Positions 1 to 9,351 are shown, counted from the first letter of the stretch. The stretch is 64,000 nucleotides of DNA from Streptomyces sp. NBC_00704 (GCF_036226605.1 NZ_CP109000.1:1054001-1118000), one strand, 5' to 3'. Made by a program: numbers and translations. Notes: generated by a model from the letters alone, not told the origin.

Positions 1-40
1 CCCGGACCGCGGCCTCGCGGCCCGGACCGCGGCCTCGCGG
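1..40. repeat. 20-bp perfect tandem repeat, two copies
   Basis: Bases 1-20 and 21-40 are identical and begin CCCGGACCGC. The repeat lies downstream of the minus-strand amidohydrolase gene, at the window edge, so further copies may lie outside. No gene is visible here. Confidence 0.8.
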
Positions 41-43
41 CGT

Positions 44-66
44 CCCGCCCTGCGTGGCTGGGCGGG
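44..66 (-). terminator. Hairpin after the SARP/amidohydrolase pair
   Basis: CCCGCCC at 44-50 pairs with GGGCGGG at 60-66 around a 9-nt loop. It begins 11 bases past the stop of the minus-strand amidohydrolase gene. There is no U tract, which is normal for GC-rich actinobacterial terminators. Confidence 0.45.
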
Positions 67-76
67 GGCACCGGGG

Positions 77-997
77 TCACAGTCCGAAGAGGCGGGCCCC
101 GTTGTCGTGGCACACCGCGCGCAGCCACCGCGGGCCGAGGTCCAGCCGCTGCAGGGCCTGGAGCTGACGGATGTACGGGTAGGGGAGGTTGGGGAAGTCG
201 GAGCCGAGCAGGATGCGGTCGCCGAGGGCGGCCAGCCGGGGCAGGGCCGCCGCGGGGAACGGCGCGAGCCGCTCGGCGAAGTCGGTGAAGCTCATGGTCG
301 TGTCCAGGCGCACCTCCGGGTACCGCTCGGCGAGGTCCAGGAACTCCTCGTACTCGGGCATCCCCATGTGCGCGACGATCAGGCGCAGTCGGGGGTGCCG
401 GGCCAGCACCCGGCCGATCGGCTCCGGGCCGGTGTGCTTGCCGGGCGCGGGCCCGGAGCCGCAGTGGATCACCACGGGGACCCGCGCCTCGGCCAGCAGC
501 CCCCAGGCCGGGTCGAGGAGTTCGTCGGCCGGGTCGTAGGCGCCCACCTGCACGTGCGCCTTGAAGACGCGCGCGCCCTCCTCGACGGCCTCGCGGACGT
601 AGGCCTCGACGCCCGGCTCGGGGTGGAGGGTTGCGGTGTGCAGGCAGTCGGGGGTGCGGCGGGCGAAGCCGGCCGCCCAGCCGTTGAGCCAGCGGGCCAT
701 GCCCGGCTTGTGCGGGTACAGCATCGAGGTGAAGGCCCGCACGCCGAACTCCCGCAGCAGTTGCGCCCGTTCGGCTTCCTCGTGGCGGTAGGTGATCGGC
801 CAGGAGAGACCGCCGGTCAGCGGTCCGAGCGCGTCGAAGTACTCCCACACCTTGCGCAGGACGCTCTCGGGCATGAAGTGCGTGTGGACGTCGACGAGTC
901 CGGGCAGGCCGAGCCCGCTCCAGAACCGGCGGACCTCGGCGGCCTCGACGCCGGCGGCGTGGTCGGGGCCGGCGGCAAGCGTGGGGTGATCGTTCAT
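77..997 (-). CDS. Amidohydrolase-superfamily metal-dependent hydrolase
   Basis: Predicted TIM-barrel hydrolase of the amidohydrolase-2 type, 306 residues, cytoplasmic. The motif VDVHTHF near residue 38 supplies the HxH metal pair. IHCGSG, IVAHMG and LGSDFP further on fit the remaining metal and catalytic loops. Known relatives include decarboxylases and lactonases, but the substrate cannot be read from the sequence. The ATG at 997 is chosen because it overlaps the TGA of the upstream SARP gene as ATGA, so the two are probably translationally coupled; an in-frame start further upstream would lie inside that gene. Confidence 0.8.
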   Translation of the reverse strand: MNDHPTLAAGPDHAAGVEAAEVRRFWSGLGLPGLVDVHTHFMPESVLRKVWEYFDALGPLTGGLSWPITYRHEEAERAQLLREFGVRAFTSMLYPHKPGMARWLNGWAAGFARRTPDCLHTATLHPEPGVEAYVREAVEEGARVFKAHVQVGAYDPADELLDPAWGLLAEARVPVVIHCGSGPAPGKHTGPEPIGRVLARHPRLRLIVAHMGMPEYEEFLDLAERYPEVRLDTTMSFTDFAERLAPFPAAALPRLAALGDRILLGSDFPNLPYPYIRQLQALQRLDLGPRWLRAVCHDNGARLFGL

Positions 998-1800
998 GGC
1001 GTCCACGATCGGCCCGGCCCGGGGGGCGGGTCCACTGCCTCGCACCGGGGACCGGTGAGGAATGCGTCACGGGCGGCCGGGGCGGACGCGGTGGGCGGCG
1101 CCGGCAGCCGTTCGGGGAGCATGCGGGTGAACCGGGGCGAGGGCTCGACGCCCAGTTCCTCGCGCAGCAGACGGCGGAACGCGCGGTAATGGCGCACCGC
1201 CTCGCTGAGGTTGCCCTCGGCGAGATGCGCCGAGACGACGGCCCGGTGGGCGCTCTCGCGCAGCGGCTCGGCGCGCACGCTCGCCCAGGCCGCCTCCAGC
1301 GCGAGAGCGGGCCGGTCCTGCCGGACGAGCGCCTCGGCGAGGGCGTCGAGCGCGTGCAGCCGCAGTTGCCGCAGCCGTTCGCGCTCCACGAGGACCCACT
1401 CCTCGTCCCAGCCCGGCAGCAGGTCCTCGCCGAGCAGCGGGCCCGGCGGGGAGAGGGCGTCGGGCGGCGGGCCGCAGCCGCGCACCACGGCGAGCGCGGT
1501 CCCTACGAGGAGGTGGACGTCGACGTGCAGGGCCGGGGCGATCTGGAGGGAGTCCCCCCGGCAGTCGACGAGGGGCGGCTCGGCGCGGGGCAGCTTCCAC
1601 AGGGCGGTGCGCAGACTGCCGCGGGCGTGCTCCTCGGTGACCTCGGGCCACAGGGTGCCGGCGAGGACGGTGCGGGTCGCCCTGTGGCGCAGTGCCATGA
1701 AGGCCAGGAGACGCTGGCCGTTGCGGCACGGTTCGGCGGTCCCGTCGGCGAGTTCCAGCCGGAAACCGCCGAGCAACCGCAACCGGGGCGGAGACGCCAA
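994..1800 (-). CDS. SARP-type transcriptional regulator (winged helix + BTAD)
   Basis: Short regulator of the Streptomyces antibiotic regulatory protein type, 268 residues. Residues about 1-90 resemble an OmpR-like winged helix (RLRLLGGFRLEL, then ARGSLRTALWKLPR). Residues about 95-245 are a bacterial transcriptional activation domain ending in LREELGVEPSP. No NB-ARC or TPR extension is present, so it is a small SARP. The start is TTG at 1800, preceded by GGAGG at 5 nt spacing. It overlaps the amidohydrolase gene by 4 bp and presumably activates that gene or a distant pathway. No biosynthetic genes adjoin it. Confidence 0.8.
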   Translation of the reverse strand: MASPPRLRLLGGFRLELADGTAEPCRNGQRLLAFMALRHRATRTVLAGTLWPEVTEEHARGSLRTALWKLPRAEPPLVDCRGDSLQIAPALHVDVHLLVGTALAVVRGCGPPPDALSPPGPLLGEDLLPGWDEEWVLVERERLRQLRLHALDALAEALVRQDRPALALEAAWASVRAEPLRESAHRAVVSAHLAEGNLSEAVRHYRAFRRLLREELGVEPSPRFTRMLPERLPAPPTASAPAARDAFLTGPRCEAVDPPPGPGRSWTP

Positions 1801-1928
1801 CTGATCCTCCGTGGTGTTGCGCCGGCGAAGAACGGCGTGCGACGTGGGTCGAGGAGGGCTCCGTCACCAGTCTCCGCCCGGGCCCCGGGCCCGGCAACTC
1901 CGCGCCGGTGCGCCCGCTTCCGCGCCGC

Positions 1929-4391
1929 TCAGGGGATCTCCTGCTCGGCCCAGATGATCTTTCCGTCGGCCGTGTACCGGGCCCCCCAGCGATGGGCGAG
2001 CTGGGCCACCAGGAACAGTCCGCGGCCCCCCTCGTCCGTGATGCGGGCGTGCCGCAGCCGCGGGGCGGTGCTGCTGGCGTCGGACACCTCGCAGGTCAGG
2101 CGCGCGTCGCGGAGCAGGCGCAGCCGGATCGGCGGGGTGGCGTAGCGGACCGCGTTGGTCACCAGCTCGCTGACGATGAGTTCGGAGGTCATGGCGAGGT
2201 CGCCCAGCCCCCAGGCCGCCACCTGGCGGGTCGCGCGGGCCCGGACGTCGGCGACGGCGGCCGGCTCGGCGGGCACGTCCCAGGAAACGACGCGGTCGGG
2301 GGCCAGGGCGTGGGTGCGGGCCAGCAGCAGGGCGATGTCGTCGGACCGGGGCACGGGCACCAGCCGGCGCACCGCGGACGTGCACAGGGCGTCCAGGTCG
2401 CCGTGGGGTCCGGCGAGCGCCTCGCCGAGCCGGGTCATGCCCTGTTCCATGTCCTGGCCGGCCCCGCCGATGAGGCCGTTGGTGTAGAGGCCGATGAGGC
2501 TGTCCTCGGCGAGTTCGATCTCGGCGGCCTCGAACGCCATGCCGCCGAGTCCCAGGGGCGGCCCGGCGGGCGGTTCGGGGAAGGACACGCGCCCGTCGGG
2601 GGCGACGACCACCGGGGGCGGGTGCCCGGCGCGGGCCATCGTGCACCGGCGGGTGACCGGGTCGTAGACGGCGTACAGACAGGTCGCCCCGAGAAAGCCG
2701 GTCGAGCCCTGCGGTGCGGAGGAGTCGTCGGTGCGCTCGGCGCTGAGCCGCAGGACCAGGTCGTCGAGGTGGGCGAGCAGCTCGTCCGGGGGCATCTCCA
2801 TGTCGGCGAGGGTCTGCACCGCGGTGCGCAGCCGCCCCATGCTGGCCGCGGCGGCGATGCCGTGCCCCACCACGTCGCCGACGACGAGGCCGACGCGCGC
2901 CCCGGACAGCGGGATCACGTCGAACCAGTCGCCGCCGACGCCGTCCGTGGGATCGGCCGGAAGGTAGGTGGAGGCCGCCTCCAGCGCCGTGCCGCCGACG
3001 AGTGCGTGCGGGAGCAGGCTGCGCTGGAGGGTGACGGCCGCGGTGTGCTCCCTGGTGTACCGCCGGGCGTTGTCGACGCACAGCGCCGCGCGCGCCACGA
3101 GGTCGCGGGCCAGCAGCACGTCGTCGGGCTGGAACGGGACGGGGTTGAGGGACCGGACGAACGTGGCCAGGCCCAGCGCGGTGTTGCGGGCCCGCATCGG
3201 CACGGAGATGAGCGAGTGCAGTCCGAACTCGTCGATGTGCGCCGCCCGTTCGGGCTGTGCGGCGGTCCACAGCTCGTCGGACCCGTCGAGCACCGGGATG
3301 AGGATCGGCTCGCCGTCGATGAGCAGGTTCGCGCCGTGCGGCGGGGGGACGAAGTCCACGCTGTCCCCGACCTGAGCGACGGCCTCCGGGCAGCCCTCGC
3401 GCACCGAGGCCATCCCGGCCCGGCGCATCACGGGCCGGTCGGGGGGCGGCCCGGCGTCGGTGAGCCAGGTGCCGTGTCCCTCCGTGCTGAGGACGGGTTC
3501 CAGGAGGTCGACGATGACGAAGTCGGCGAAGCGCGGGACGCAGAAGTCGGCGAGTTCCTGCGCGGTGCGCATGACGTCGAGGGTGGTGCCGACGCGGGTC
3601 CCCGCCTCGTTGACCAGCGACAGCAGTTGCCGGGCGGTCCACCGTTCGGTGACGTCCTGGACCATGTAGCAGACCCCGGCGGGGAAGCCGTCGGCGCCCT
3701 CCAGCGGGAAGAAGGACGTGGAGTAGGCGTGCCGGCGGTGGGGGTCCGCCCAACTCCAGCCGACGTATTCGTAGTCGGTGACCGGGGCGCCGGTCTCCAG
3801 GACCTTGCGCATGAGCTTCTCGAGGGCGACCCCCTGAAGACCGGGCAGCAGGTCGCTGAGCCGGCGGCCGAGCCGCTGTTCGCGGGGCACGCCGCCGAAG
3901 CGCTCCAGGGTGTCGTTGAGCCACACGTACCGCAGTTCGAGGTCCATCACCGCCATCCCGACCGGGGAGCGGGTGAGGAACCCGTCGAGGACGGACTGGC
4001 CGACCGCCCACCGGTGGCCGCGCTCGCGGGCCGAGACCAGGAAGCACTCCGCGCCGCCCACGTGGAACGACGCGGACACGCGCAGGTCGGCGTCGAGGGT
4101 GCGGCCGTCACCGCGGCGCAGGGAGACGACGCCGCTCCACCCCATGCCGGCCCGGCACCGCTCCGCGACGGCGGCCACCCGTGCCGGGTCGCGGTCCATC
4201 GCCACCAGTTCCGCCGCGGACCGGCCGACGACGTCCGCGGCCGCCCGGCCGAGGAGTGCCTCCGCCTGCCGGGTCCAGCCCTTCACGACGCCGCCGGCCG
4301 AGAGGATCGCCGCCGCGTCGGTGGACGCGTCCAGGAGATCGCCTGGACCTGCGGGCGTCGGGACCTCGAAAGCTTCTCGCGCAGAATCCAT
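1929..4391 (-). CDS. PAS-PAS-GAF-PP2C-HATPase signalling phosphatase
   Basis: Multidomain SpoIIE-type protein phosphatase, 820 residues, with no membrane segment. Two PAS domains (about 15-120 and 130-235) are followed by GAF (about 250-420), PP2C/SpoIIE (about 435-650) and an HATPase_c anti-sigma-like kinase domain (about 670-815; N box SELIVSELVTNAVRYA, G box GGRGL). The PP2C motifs GGDWFDV and GDVVGHG are present. However, the usual YTDG metal motif reads YTNG, so one metal-binding Asp is Asn. ATG 4391 follows GGAGG; other in-frame starts lie just upstream (4415, 4442). It is divergent from a paralogue at 4528 and probably acts in sigma-factor partner switching. Confidence 0.85.
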   Translation of the reverse strand: MDSAREAFEVPTPAGPGDLLDASTDAAAILSAGGVVKGWTRQAEALLGRAAADVVGRSAAELVAMDRDPARVAAVAERCRAGMGWSGVVSLRRGDGRTLDADLRVSASFHVGGAECFLVSARERGHRWAVGQSVLDGFLTRSPVGMAVMDLELRYVWLNDTLERFGGVPREQRLGRRLSDLLPGLQGVALEKLMRKVLETGAPVTDYEYVGWSWADPHRRHAYSTSFFPLEGADGFPAGVCYMVQDVTERWTARQLLSLVNEAGTRVGTTLDVMRTAQELADFCVPRFADFVIVDLLEPVLSTEGHGTWLTDAGPPPDRPVMRRAGMASVREGCPEAVAQVGDSVDFVPPPHGANLLIDGEPILIPVLDGSDELWTAAQPERAAHIDEFGLHSLISVPMRARNTALGLATFVRSLNPVPFQPDDVLLARDLVARAALCVDNARRYTREHTAAVTLQRSLLPHALVGGTALEAASTYLPADPTDGVGGDWFDVIPLSGARVGLVVGDVVGHGIAAAASMGRLRTAVQTLADMEMPPDELLAHLDDLVLRLSAERTDDSSAPQGSTGFLGATCLYAVYDPVTRRCTMARAGHPPPVVVAPDGRVSFPEPPAGPPLGLGGMAFEAAEIELAEDSLIGLYTNGLIGGAGQDMEQGMTRLGEALAGPHGDLDALCTSAVRRLVPVPRSDDIALLLARTHALAPDRVVSWDVPAEPAAVADVRARATRQVAAWGLGDLAMTSELIVSELVTNAVRYATPPIRLRLLRDARLTCEVSDASSTAPRLRHARITDEGGRGLFLVAQLAHRWGARYTADGKIIWAEQEIP

Positions 4392-4527
4392 GGGTGCCGT
4401 CCTCCACAGGACCATGGTCCTGCTAGTCCGCCCGATGCGCACGGCGCCGGACCGCGCCCGCCACGGGCCGCCCGGCTACCGCACACGCCGTCCGGGAGGC
4501 AGCATGGAAGGGCCGGAGGAGGATCCG

Positions 4528-6597
4528 ATGACATCCGACCCCATGTCCGACGGCGACGTGTACCGTCCGAGGACGCCCCCGCCCACCGGGCTGCTCGACG
4601 TGCTGAGCGTCTCCGCGATGGTCGTCGACTCCGACGGGCGCATCGTGTTCTGGACCCCGCAGGCCGAGGAGCTCATCGGGTACACCGCCGAGGAGGCGCT
4701 GGGCAAGTACGCGGCGCGGCTGTTCATCCACCCCGAGCACCTCAAGGCCGTGGCGAAGCTGTTCGCGGAGGTGCTGGAGACCGGCCGCAGCTGGGCGGGC
4801 GCCTTCCCCATCCGGCACAAGGACGGCAGCACCCGTCTGATGGAGTTCCGCAACATGCGGCTCCAGGACGACCTCGGGGACGTGTACGCGCTGGGCATCG
4901 CCGCCGACCACACCCTGCTCCAGCGGGTGGAGACCGACCTGGCCCTGTGCGAGCGGCTGATCAACCAGTCCCCGATCGGGCTGGCCCTGCTCGACCCCGA
5001 CCTGCGCTACCTCCTGGTGAACCCGGCGCTCGCGACGATCGACGGCGTCCCCGCCGAGGACCACGTCGGCCGCCTGCTGGGCGAGACCCTGCTGCTGCCC
5101 GACGTCGAGACCATCGAGTCCGCGCTGCGCCAGGTGCTCACCACGGGCACGCCGCTGCTGGACCAGTACCACGTGGGCCGTCCGCCCACCGACCCCGACC
5201 GCGAGCACGCCTGGTCGCTGTCGTTCTACCGGCTGGAGGACCCCGGCGGCCGGGTGCTGGGCGCGGCCGCCTCGGTGGTCGACGTCACCGAACGGCATCG
5301 CGCGGCCGCCGAGGCCGACCGGGCCCGCCGCCGGCTGGCCCTCATCGCGGAGGCGTCCACGCGGGTCGGCACCACCCTGGAGGTGGAGCAGACCGCTCTC
5401 GAACTGGCCGAGATCGCCGTTCCCCAGCTCGCCGACGTGGTCGCCGTGGACGTCCTGGACTCCGCGCTGGCCTGTCGCCGTTCGCGCCGCCCGGACAACG
5501 GCCCGGAGCTGTTCCGCGCCCTGGCCCTGAAGGCGGGCCATCCCACCGTGGCGGTGCGCGCTGCCGACTCGCCCGGCGATCTCGCGGCCTACGACGGGGA
5601 CCGCCTGGTCACCCTGTGCGTGCACACCGGCCGCCCGGTGCTGGTGCCGCACGTCGGCGACCGCGACCTGCCGCGGATCGCCCGGGACGCGGAGGCGGGC
5701 GCCCTGCTGGCCCGGGCCGGCGTCCACTCGTACCTCGCGGTGCCGCTGATCGCGCACGGGGAGGTGCTCGGCGCGCTCGACCTCAAACGCACCCGCAATC
5801 CGCTGCCGTTCGACGAGGACGACGTCATCCTCGCGGCGGAGCTGGCCGGCCGGGCCGCCGTGGCCATCGACAACGCCCGCTGGTTCCAGAGCGTGCGCAA
5901 CACCGCCCTCACCCTCCAGCGCAGCCTGCTGCCCGACCACGCGCCCCGCCACACCGGCCTCGAGCTGGCCTCCCGCTACCAGCCCGCCCAGGCCACCAGC
6001 GAGGTGGGCGGCGACTGGTACGACGTCATCCCCCTGACCGACGACAAGACGGCGCTGGTCGTCGGGGACGTGATGGGCAACGGCATCGACGCGGCCGCCA
6101 CCATGGGCCGGCTGCGCACCGCCACCTGCGCGTACGCGGACCTCGACCTCGAACCGGCGGCCGTGCTCCAGCACCTGGACAAGATCACCTGCGATCTGGA
6201 GCACTACATCGTGACGTGCCTGTACGCCGTGTTCGACCCCCGGACCGGGCGGTGCCTGGCGGCCAACGCCGGGCACATGCCGCCCGCGCTGGCCCGCCCC
6301 GGCCGGCGCCCGAGGCTGCTCGACCTGCCCGCCGGGGCCCCGCTGGGCGTCGGCGGCGTGCCCTTCGAGGCCACCACGACCGAACTCGCCCCCGGCGACC
6401 TGCTGGTCCTCTACACGGACGGTCTCGTCGAGACCCGGCACCATTCCATCGACGACCGGCTGGAGGTCCTGCTGAGCTTCCTGGACGAGCCGGAGCGCCC
6501 GCTGGAGGAGATCTGCGACCTCCTGCTGTACGGGCTGCGCCACCCCGAGGACCACGACGACGTCGCCCTCCTGGTGGCGCGGGCCACCGCCCCCTGA
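4528..6597 (+). CDS. PAS-PAS-GAF-PP2C protein phosphatase (SpoIIE type)
   Basis: Cytosolic PP2C-type phosphatase of 689 residues. It has PAS (about 30-140), PAS (about 150-265), GAF (about 280-440) and SpoIIE/PP2C (about 455-685) domains. GGDWYDV, GDVMGNG, YTDGLVE and a terminal DDVALL supply the metal ligands, so it looks active. Unlike its divergent neighbour it stops after PP2C and has no HATPase domain. ATG 4528 has GGAGGAGG at 5 nt; an ATG at 4504 lacks a comparable site. The 136-bp gap to the divergent gene must hold both promoters. Likely role: dephosphorylating a STAS-domain anti-anti-sigma factor in response to a PAS/GAF signal. Confidence 0.85.
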   Translation: MTSDPMSDGDVYRPRTPPPTGLLDVLSVSAMVVDSDGRIVFWTPQAEELIGYTAEEALGKYAARLFIHPEHLKAVAKLFAEVLETGRSWAGAFPIRHKDGSTRLMEFRNMRLQDDLGDVYALGIAADHTLLQRVETDLALCERLINQSPIGLALLDPDLRYLLVNPALATIDGVPAEDHVGRLLGETLLLPDVETIESALRQVLTTGTPLLDQYHVGRPPTDPDREHAWSLSFYRLEDPGGRVLGAAASVVDVTERHRAAAEADRARRRLALIAEASTRVGTTLEVEQTALELAEIAVPQLADVVAVDVLDSALACRRSRRPDNGPELFRALALKAGHPTVAVRAADSPGDLAAYDGDRLVTLCVHTGRPVLVPHVGDRDLPRIARDAEAGALLARAGVHSYLAVPLIAHGEVLGALDLKRTRNPLPFDEDDVILAAELAGRAAVAIDNARWFQSVRNTALTLQRSLLPDHAPRHTGLELASRYQPAQATSEVGGDWYDVIPLTDDKTALVVGDVMGNGIDAAATMGRLRTATCAYADLDLEPAAVLQHLDKITCDLEHYIVTCLYAVFDPRTGRCLAANAGHMPPALARPGRRPRLLDLPAGAPLGVGGVPFEATTTELAPGDLLVLYTDGLVETRHHSIDDRLEVLLSFLDEPERPLEEICDLLLYGLRHPEDHDDVALLVARATAP

Positions 6598-6616
6598 CGG
6601 GACGGGGGCCGGCCGC

Positions 6617-7255
6617 TCACCGGGCGGCGCCCTCGGCCGGCCGCGGGGCGCCGACCGGCCCGCCGGCCGTGACGAGGGAGGCGACGTGGGCGGTGACCGT
6701 GTCCAGGACGCCGCTCCAGGCCTCCTCCTCGCCCAGCACGAGGTAGTTGAGGGTCAGGCCGTCGGTCATCGCGGCCAGGTAGCGGGCGAGCACGGCGACG
6801 GGCACCCGCAGTCCGAGGTCCATGTCGGCGCGGAGCTGCTCGATGAGGTCGGTGTAGGCCTCGCGGTACATCTCGTGCTGACGGCGCGCCAGGTGCTCGA
6901 ACCCGGGCCGGCGCAGGGCGTACTGGGTGAGTTCGTAGGTCAGCATGTGCTCGTCGGGATGCGTGCGCACATGCTCCCAGTACGCCTGGAAGCCGGCCCG
7001 GACGGTGTCCTCCAGGGTCGCCCTGGGGCGCAGCGCCTCCTTGACCAGGGTCACGTAGTGGTCGGTGATGGTGGTGATGACGGACTCCACCAGGGCCTGC
7101 TTGGAGTCGAAGCAGTAGTGGAAGACGCTGAGGGACACGCCCGCCTCGGCGGCGATCGCCCGGGTCGTCGTCGTGGCGACGCCGTCCCGGGCCATGGCCC
7201 TGATGGCCGCTTCGGTCAGCTGACGGCGCCGTTCGGCCGACGGCATCCGTGGCAT
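6617..7255 (-). CDS. TetR-family transcriptional regulator
   Basis: A 212-residue TetR regulator. The N-terminal helix-turn-helix (about 10-55) reads RAIAAEAGVSLSVFHYCF, and a TetR_C-like all-helical ligand domain follows. ATG 7255 has AAGGA at 8 nt; a second ATG lies 9 nt inside. It sits 35 bp downstream of the secreted hydrolase gene on the same strand and is probably co-transcribed. It ends close to the convergent PP2C gene. Its operator was not identified; a palindrome at 9731-9746 is one candidate. Confidence 0.85.
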   Translation of the reverse strand: MPRMPSAERRRQLTEAAIRAMARDGVATTTTRAIAAEAGVSLSVFHYCFDSKQALVESVITTITDHYVTLVKEALRPRATLEDTVRAGFQAYWEHVRTHPDEHMLTYELTQYALRRPGFEHLARRQHEMYREAYTDLIEQLRADMDLGLRVPVAVLARYLAAMTDGLTLNYLVLGEEEAWSGVLDTVTAHVASLVTAGGPVGAPRPAEGAAR

Positions 7256-7290
7256 GAGCGTGTCCTTCGCGTTCGTCGCTGCGGTGGCCG

Positions 7291-9351
7291 TCAGCTGCTG
7301 TAGACGCCCACCTCGTGCAGCGAGTATCCCCAGTCGGTGCCGCGGCCCAGACCGTGCACCCGGACGTAGCGGGCCGGGGCGGCGGCGAAGGAGGCCGTGT
7401 CCAGGCCGCCGTCGCCCGACGAGGTGGACCAGACGGTCCGCCAGTTCGTGCCGTCGGCGGAGAGCTCGATGCGGTACGCCTTGCCGTACGCGCGCTCCCA
7501 GTCGAGGGTGACGCGGCGGACGAGGCCGGTGGCGCCCAGGTCGATGCTCAGCCACTGGTCGTCGCTCCAGTCGCTGGCCCAGCGGGTGCCGGGGTCGCCG
7601 TCCACCGCCCGGCCCGGCTGGTAGCTGGTGAAGGGGTTGGACTCCGACGAACTGGCCGTGGCCGCGGCCCCCTTGGCGAGGTTGACGCCCGCCTGGTGCC
7701 GCTCGGAGGCGCCCCAGGTGCCGAGGTAGGACTCGGCGCCCCGCAGGAGGTCCTTCACCACGTCCTGGCCGCCGACGCGCCGGATGTCCTCGATCCAGTC
7801 GGGGATCATGCCGACGTGGGCGGCTCCGTCGGTGTTGACGTCGAAGGTGCGCGAGCCGGTCGTCAGCCGGTCGACGACCGAGCCGCCGTCGGCGGTGCGG
7901 AACGGGTAGGTGACCTTGTCGGCGGCGTCGGCGCCGCGCGGGGCGGGGTGGTCGCCGATGCCGTTGAAGTCGGTGCCGTAGCCGTAGCCGACGCCGTACT
8001 TGTCCCGCAGCGCCTTGGTGCGTCCGGCGTCCGCGACGAACCCCTGCGAGCCGTGCATGTACTGGGCGACGAAGCCGCCGAGGGCGTAGACGCGCTCGGT
8101 CCAGTCGAGGTCCATCCAGCTGTGCGAGGAGATCACGCCGGGGTAGGAAGCGGCCTCGGCGATGTCGAGCACCCGGCCGACGGCCTTGACGCTCATGTGG
8201 TCGATCTCCAGCATCATCTTGCGTTTCATCATGCCGCGCGCCGCGTACTCGCCGAGCGCGGTGAGGCCGCGGGTGTTGCAGCGCGCGTTCGCGTCGTAGG
8301 ACGGGACGCGGGTGCCCGCGGGCAGGTCGGACTCGGCCGCGGAGGCGGCGGTGCCGATGGGGTTGTCGGCTTGCGGGCCGGTGCACTTCTCGGTCTGCCA
8401 GAAGGTGCCCGTCGACAGGAACTGCCCGACGTTGATGGCCGTTCCGAGGCCGCCCTCGTCGAAGCGGACGCCGCACAGCGCGTTGTCGAACTTGTGGCAG
8501 AGGAACATGCTGCGCACGCCCAGCGCGTACAGCTCGTCCAGTCCCTTGTCGATGTCGGCCTTGCCGCACTGGGCGATGTCGAGGATCTGCTTGCAGCCGA
8601 ACGGCTCGGAGGTCTCGACGCCGAGGACGACGGCGAGCTTGCCCTGCTTGATGACGTCGCGGGCCTGGGCGCTGTCGAGGACGATGCGGAACCAGCCCTT
8701 GCCGGCGCCGCCGTACTGCTTGTCGACGTACGCCTGGAGGTCGTAGGCCAGTTTCGCCTGGAGCCGGATCGAGGTCATCTCGTCGCAGCTGCGGTCCTTG
8801 AAGGGGTAGACGGAGCAGATCATGCCGTTGGTGACGAGGTCGTCGACGAGCACCCGCTGTCCGCCGCGCCAGGCCCGCTCGACCCAGGCGTAGTAGTTCG
8901 CCTGGTGGGTCATGGAGTCGTAGGCCGGCCAGTCCTTGAAGGTCGGCCAGCCGACCGGGTCGTGCTTGCCGTCGCCGCCGTGGGTGATGTAGTCGAAGAT
9001 CGCGAGGGTGCCGTCCGGGTAGTGCTCGGGACAGTCCTTGAGGGCGTCGGCGATGCCGGCCTCGGAGAAGACCTTGCCGCAGATCAGGCGTCCGCCGAAG
9101 GCCTCGTTGGAGAACAGGTGGTTGTGGGCGTCGACGAACCCGCGCACGTTCCCCGCGGCGTCGGTGCCGGTGAACGGCTCGCCGGTGACGCCGATCTGCG
9201 AGTCGGGGTTCGGCCTGGCCGTGGGCGTCCACCAGTCCGAGCCGGCCGCCGAGCTGGGCGTGGGGCCGAGGACCGCCGCGAGGACGAGGAGGAGGAGCGA
9301 GACGACGGTGGCGTCGCGGCGTCTGCGGTACGGGCGTCCGGTCACGGTCAC
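7291..9351 (-). CDS. Secreted metal-dependent hydrolase with C-terminal F5/8-type (discoidin) domain
   Basis: Predicted exported protein, 686 residues from GTG 9351, which has GAAGGA at 9 nt; an ATG at 9420 has no ribosome site. The N-terminus has an RRRR n-region, a leucine-rich core and an AxA-like end near SSAAG, a Sec or Tat-like signal. The main domain resembles an amidohydrolase/peptidase-M19-like TIM barrel: FVDAHNHL, LGVET, MLEIDHMS and SSHSW are possible metal sites. The last ~140 residues (NLAKGAAATASSSESN to the end) form a coagulation-factor-5/8 carbohydrate-binding fold. Substrate unknown, probably a cell-surface or environmental glycan or peptide. The TetR gene lies downstream. 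Confidence 0.75.
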   Translation of the reverse strand: MTVTGRPYRRRRDATVVSLLLLVLAAVLGPTPSSAAGSDWWTPTARPNPDSQIGVTGEPFTGTDAAGNVRGFVDAHNHLFSNEAFGGRLICGKVFSEAGIADALKDCPEHYPDGTLAIFDYITHGGDGKHDPVGWPTFKDWPAYDSMTHQANYYAWVERAWRGGQRVLVDDLVTNGMICSVYPFKDRSCDEMTSIRLQAKLAYDLQAYVDKQYGGAGKGWFRIVLDSAQARDVIKQGKLAVVLGVETSEPFGCKQILDIAQCGKADIDKGLDELYALGVRSMFLCHKFDNALCGVRFDEGGLGTAINVGQFLSTGTFWQTEKCTGPQADNPIGTAASAAESDLPAGTRVPSYDANARCNTRGLTALGEYAARGMMKRKMMLEIDHMSVKAVGRVLDIAEAASYPGVISSHSWMDLDWTERVYALGGFVAQYMHGSQGFVADAGRTKALRDKYGVGYGYGTDFNGIGDHPAPRGADAADKVTYPFRTADGGSVVDRLTTGSRTFDVNTDGAAHVGMIPDWIEDIRRVGGQDVVKDLLRGAESYLGTWGASERHQAGVNLAKGAAATASSSESNPFTSYQPGRAVDGDPGTRWASDWSDDQWLSIDLGATGLVRRVTLDWERAYGKAYRIELSADGTNWRTVWSTSSGDGGLDTASFAAAPARYVRVHGLGRGTDWGYSLHEVGVYSS

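Noticed and set aside
1908..6746. A very long open frame on the plus strand opposite the first phosphatase and through the second
   Set aside because: It is antisense or out of frame to two clearly conserved proteins; long spurious frames are normal at this G+C content.
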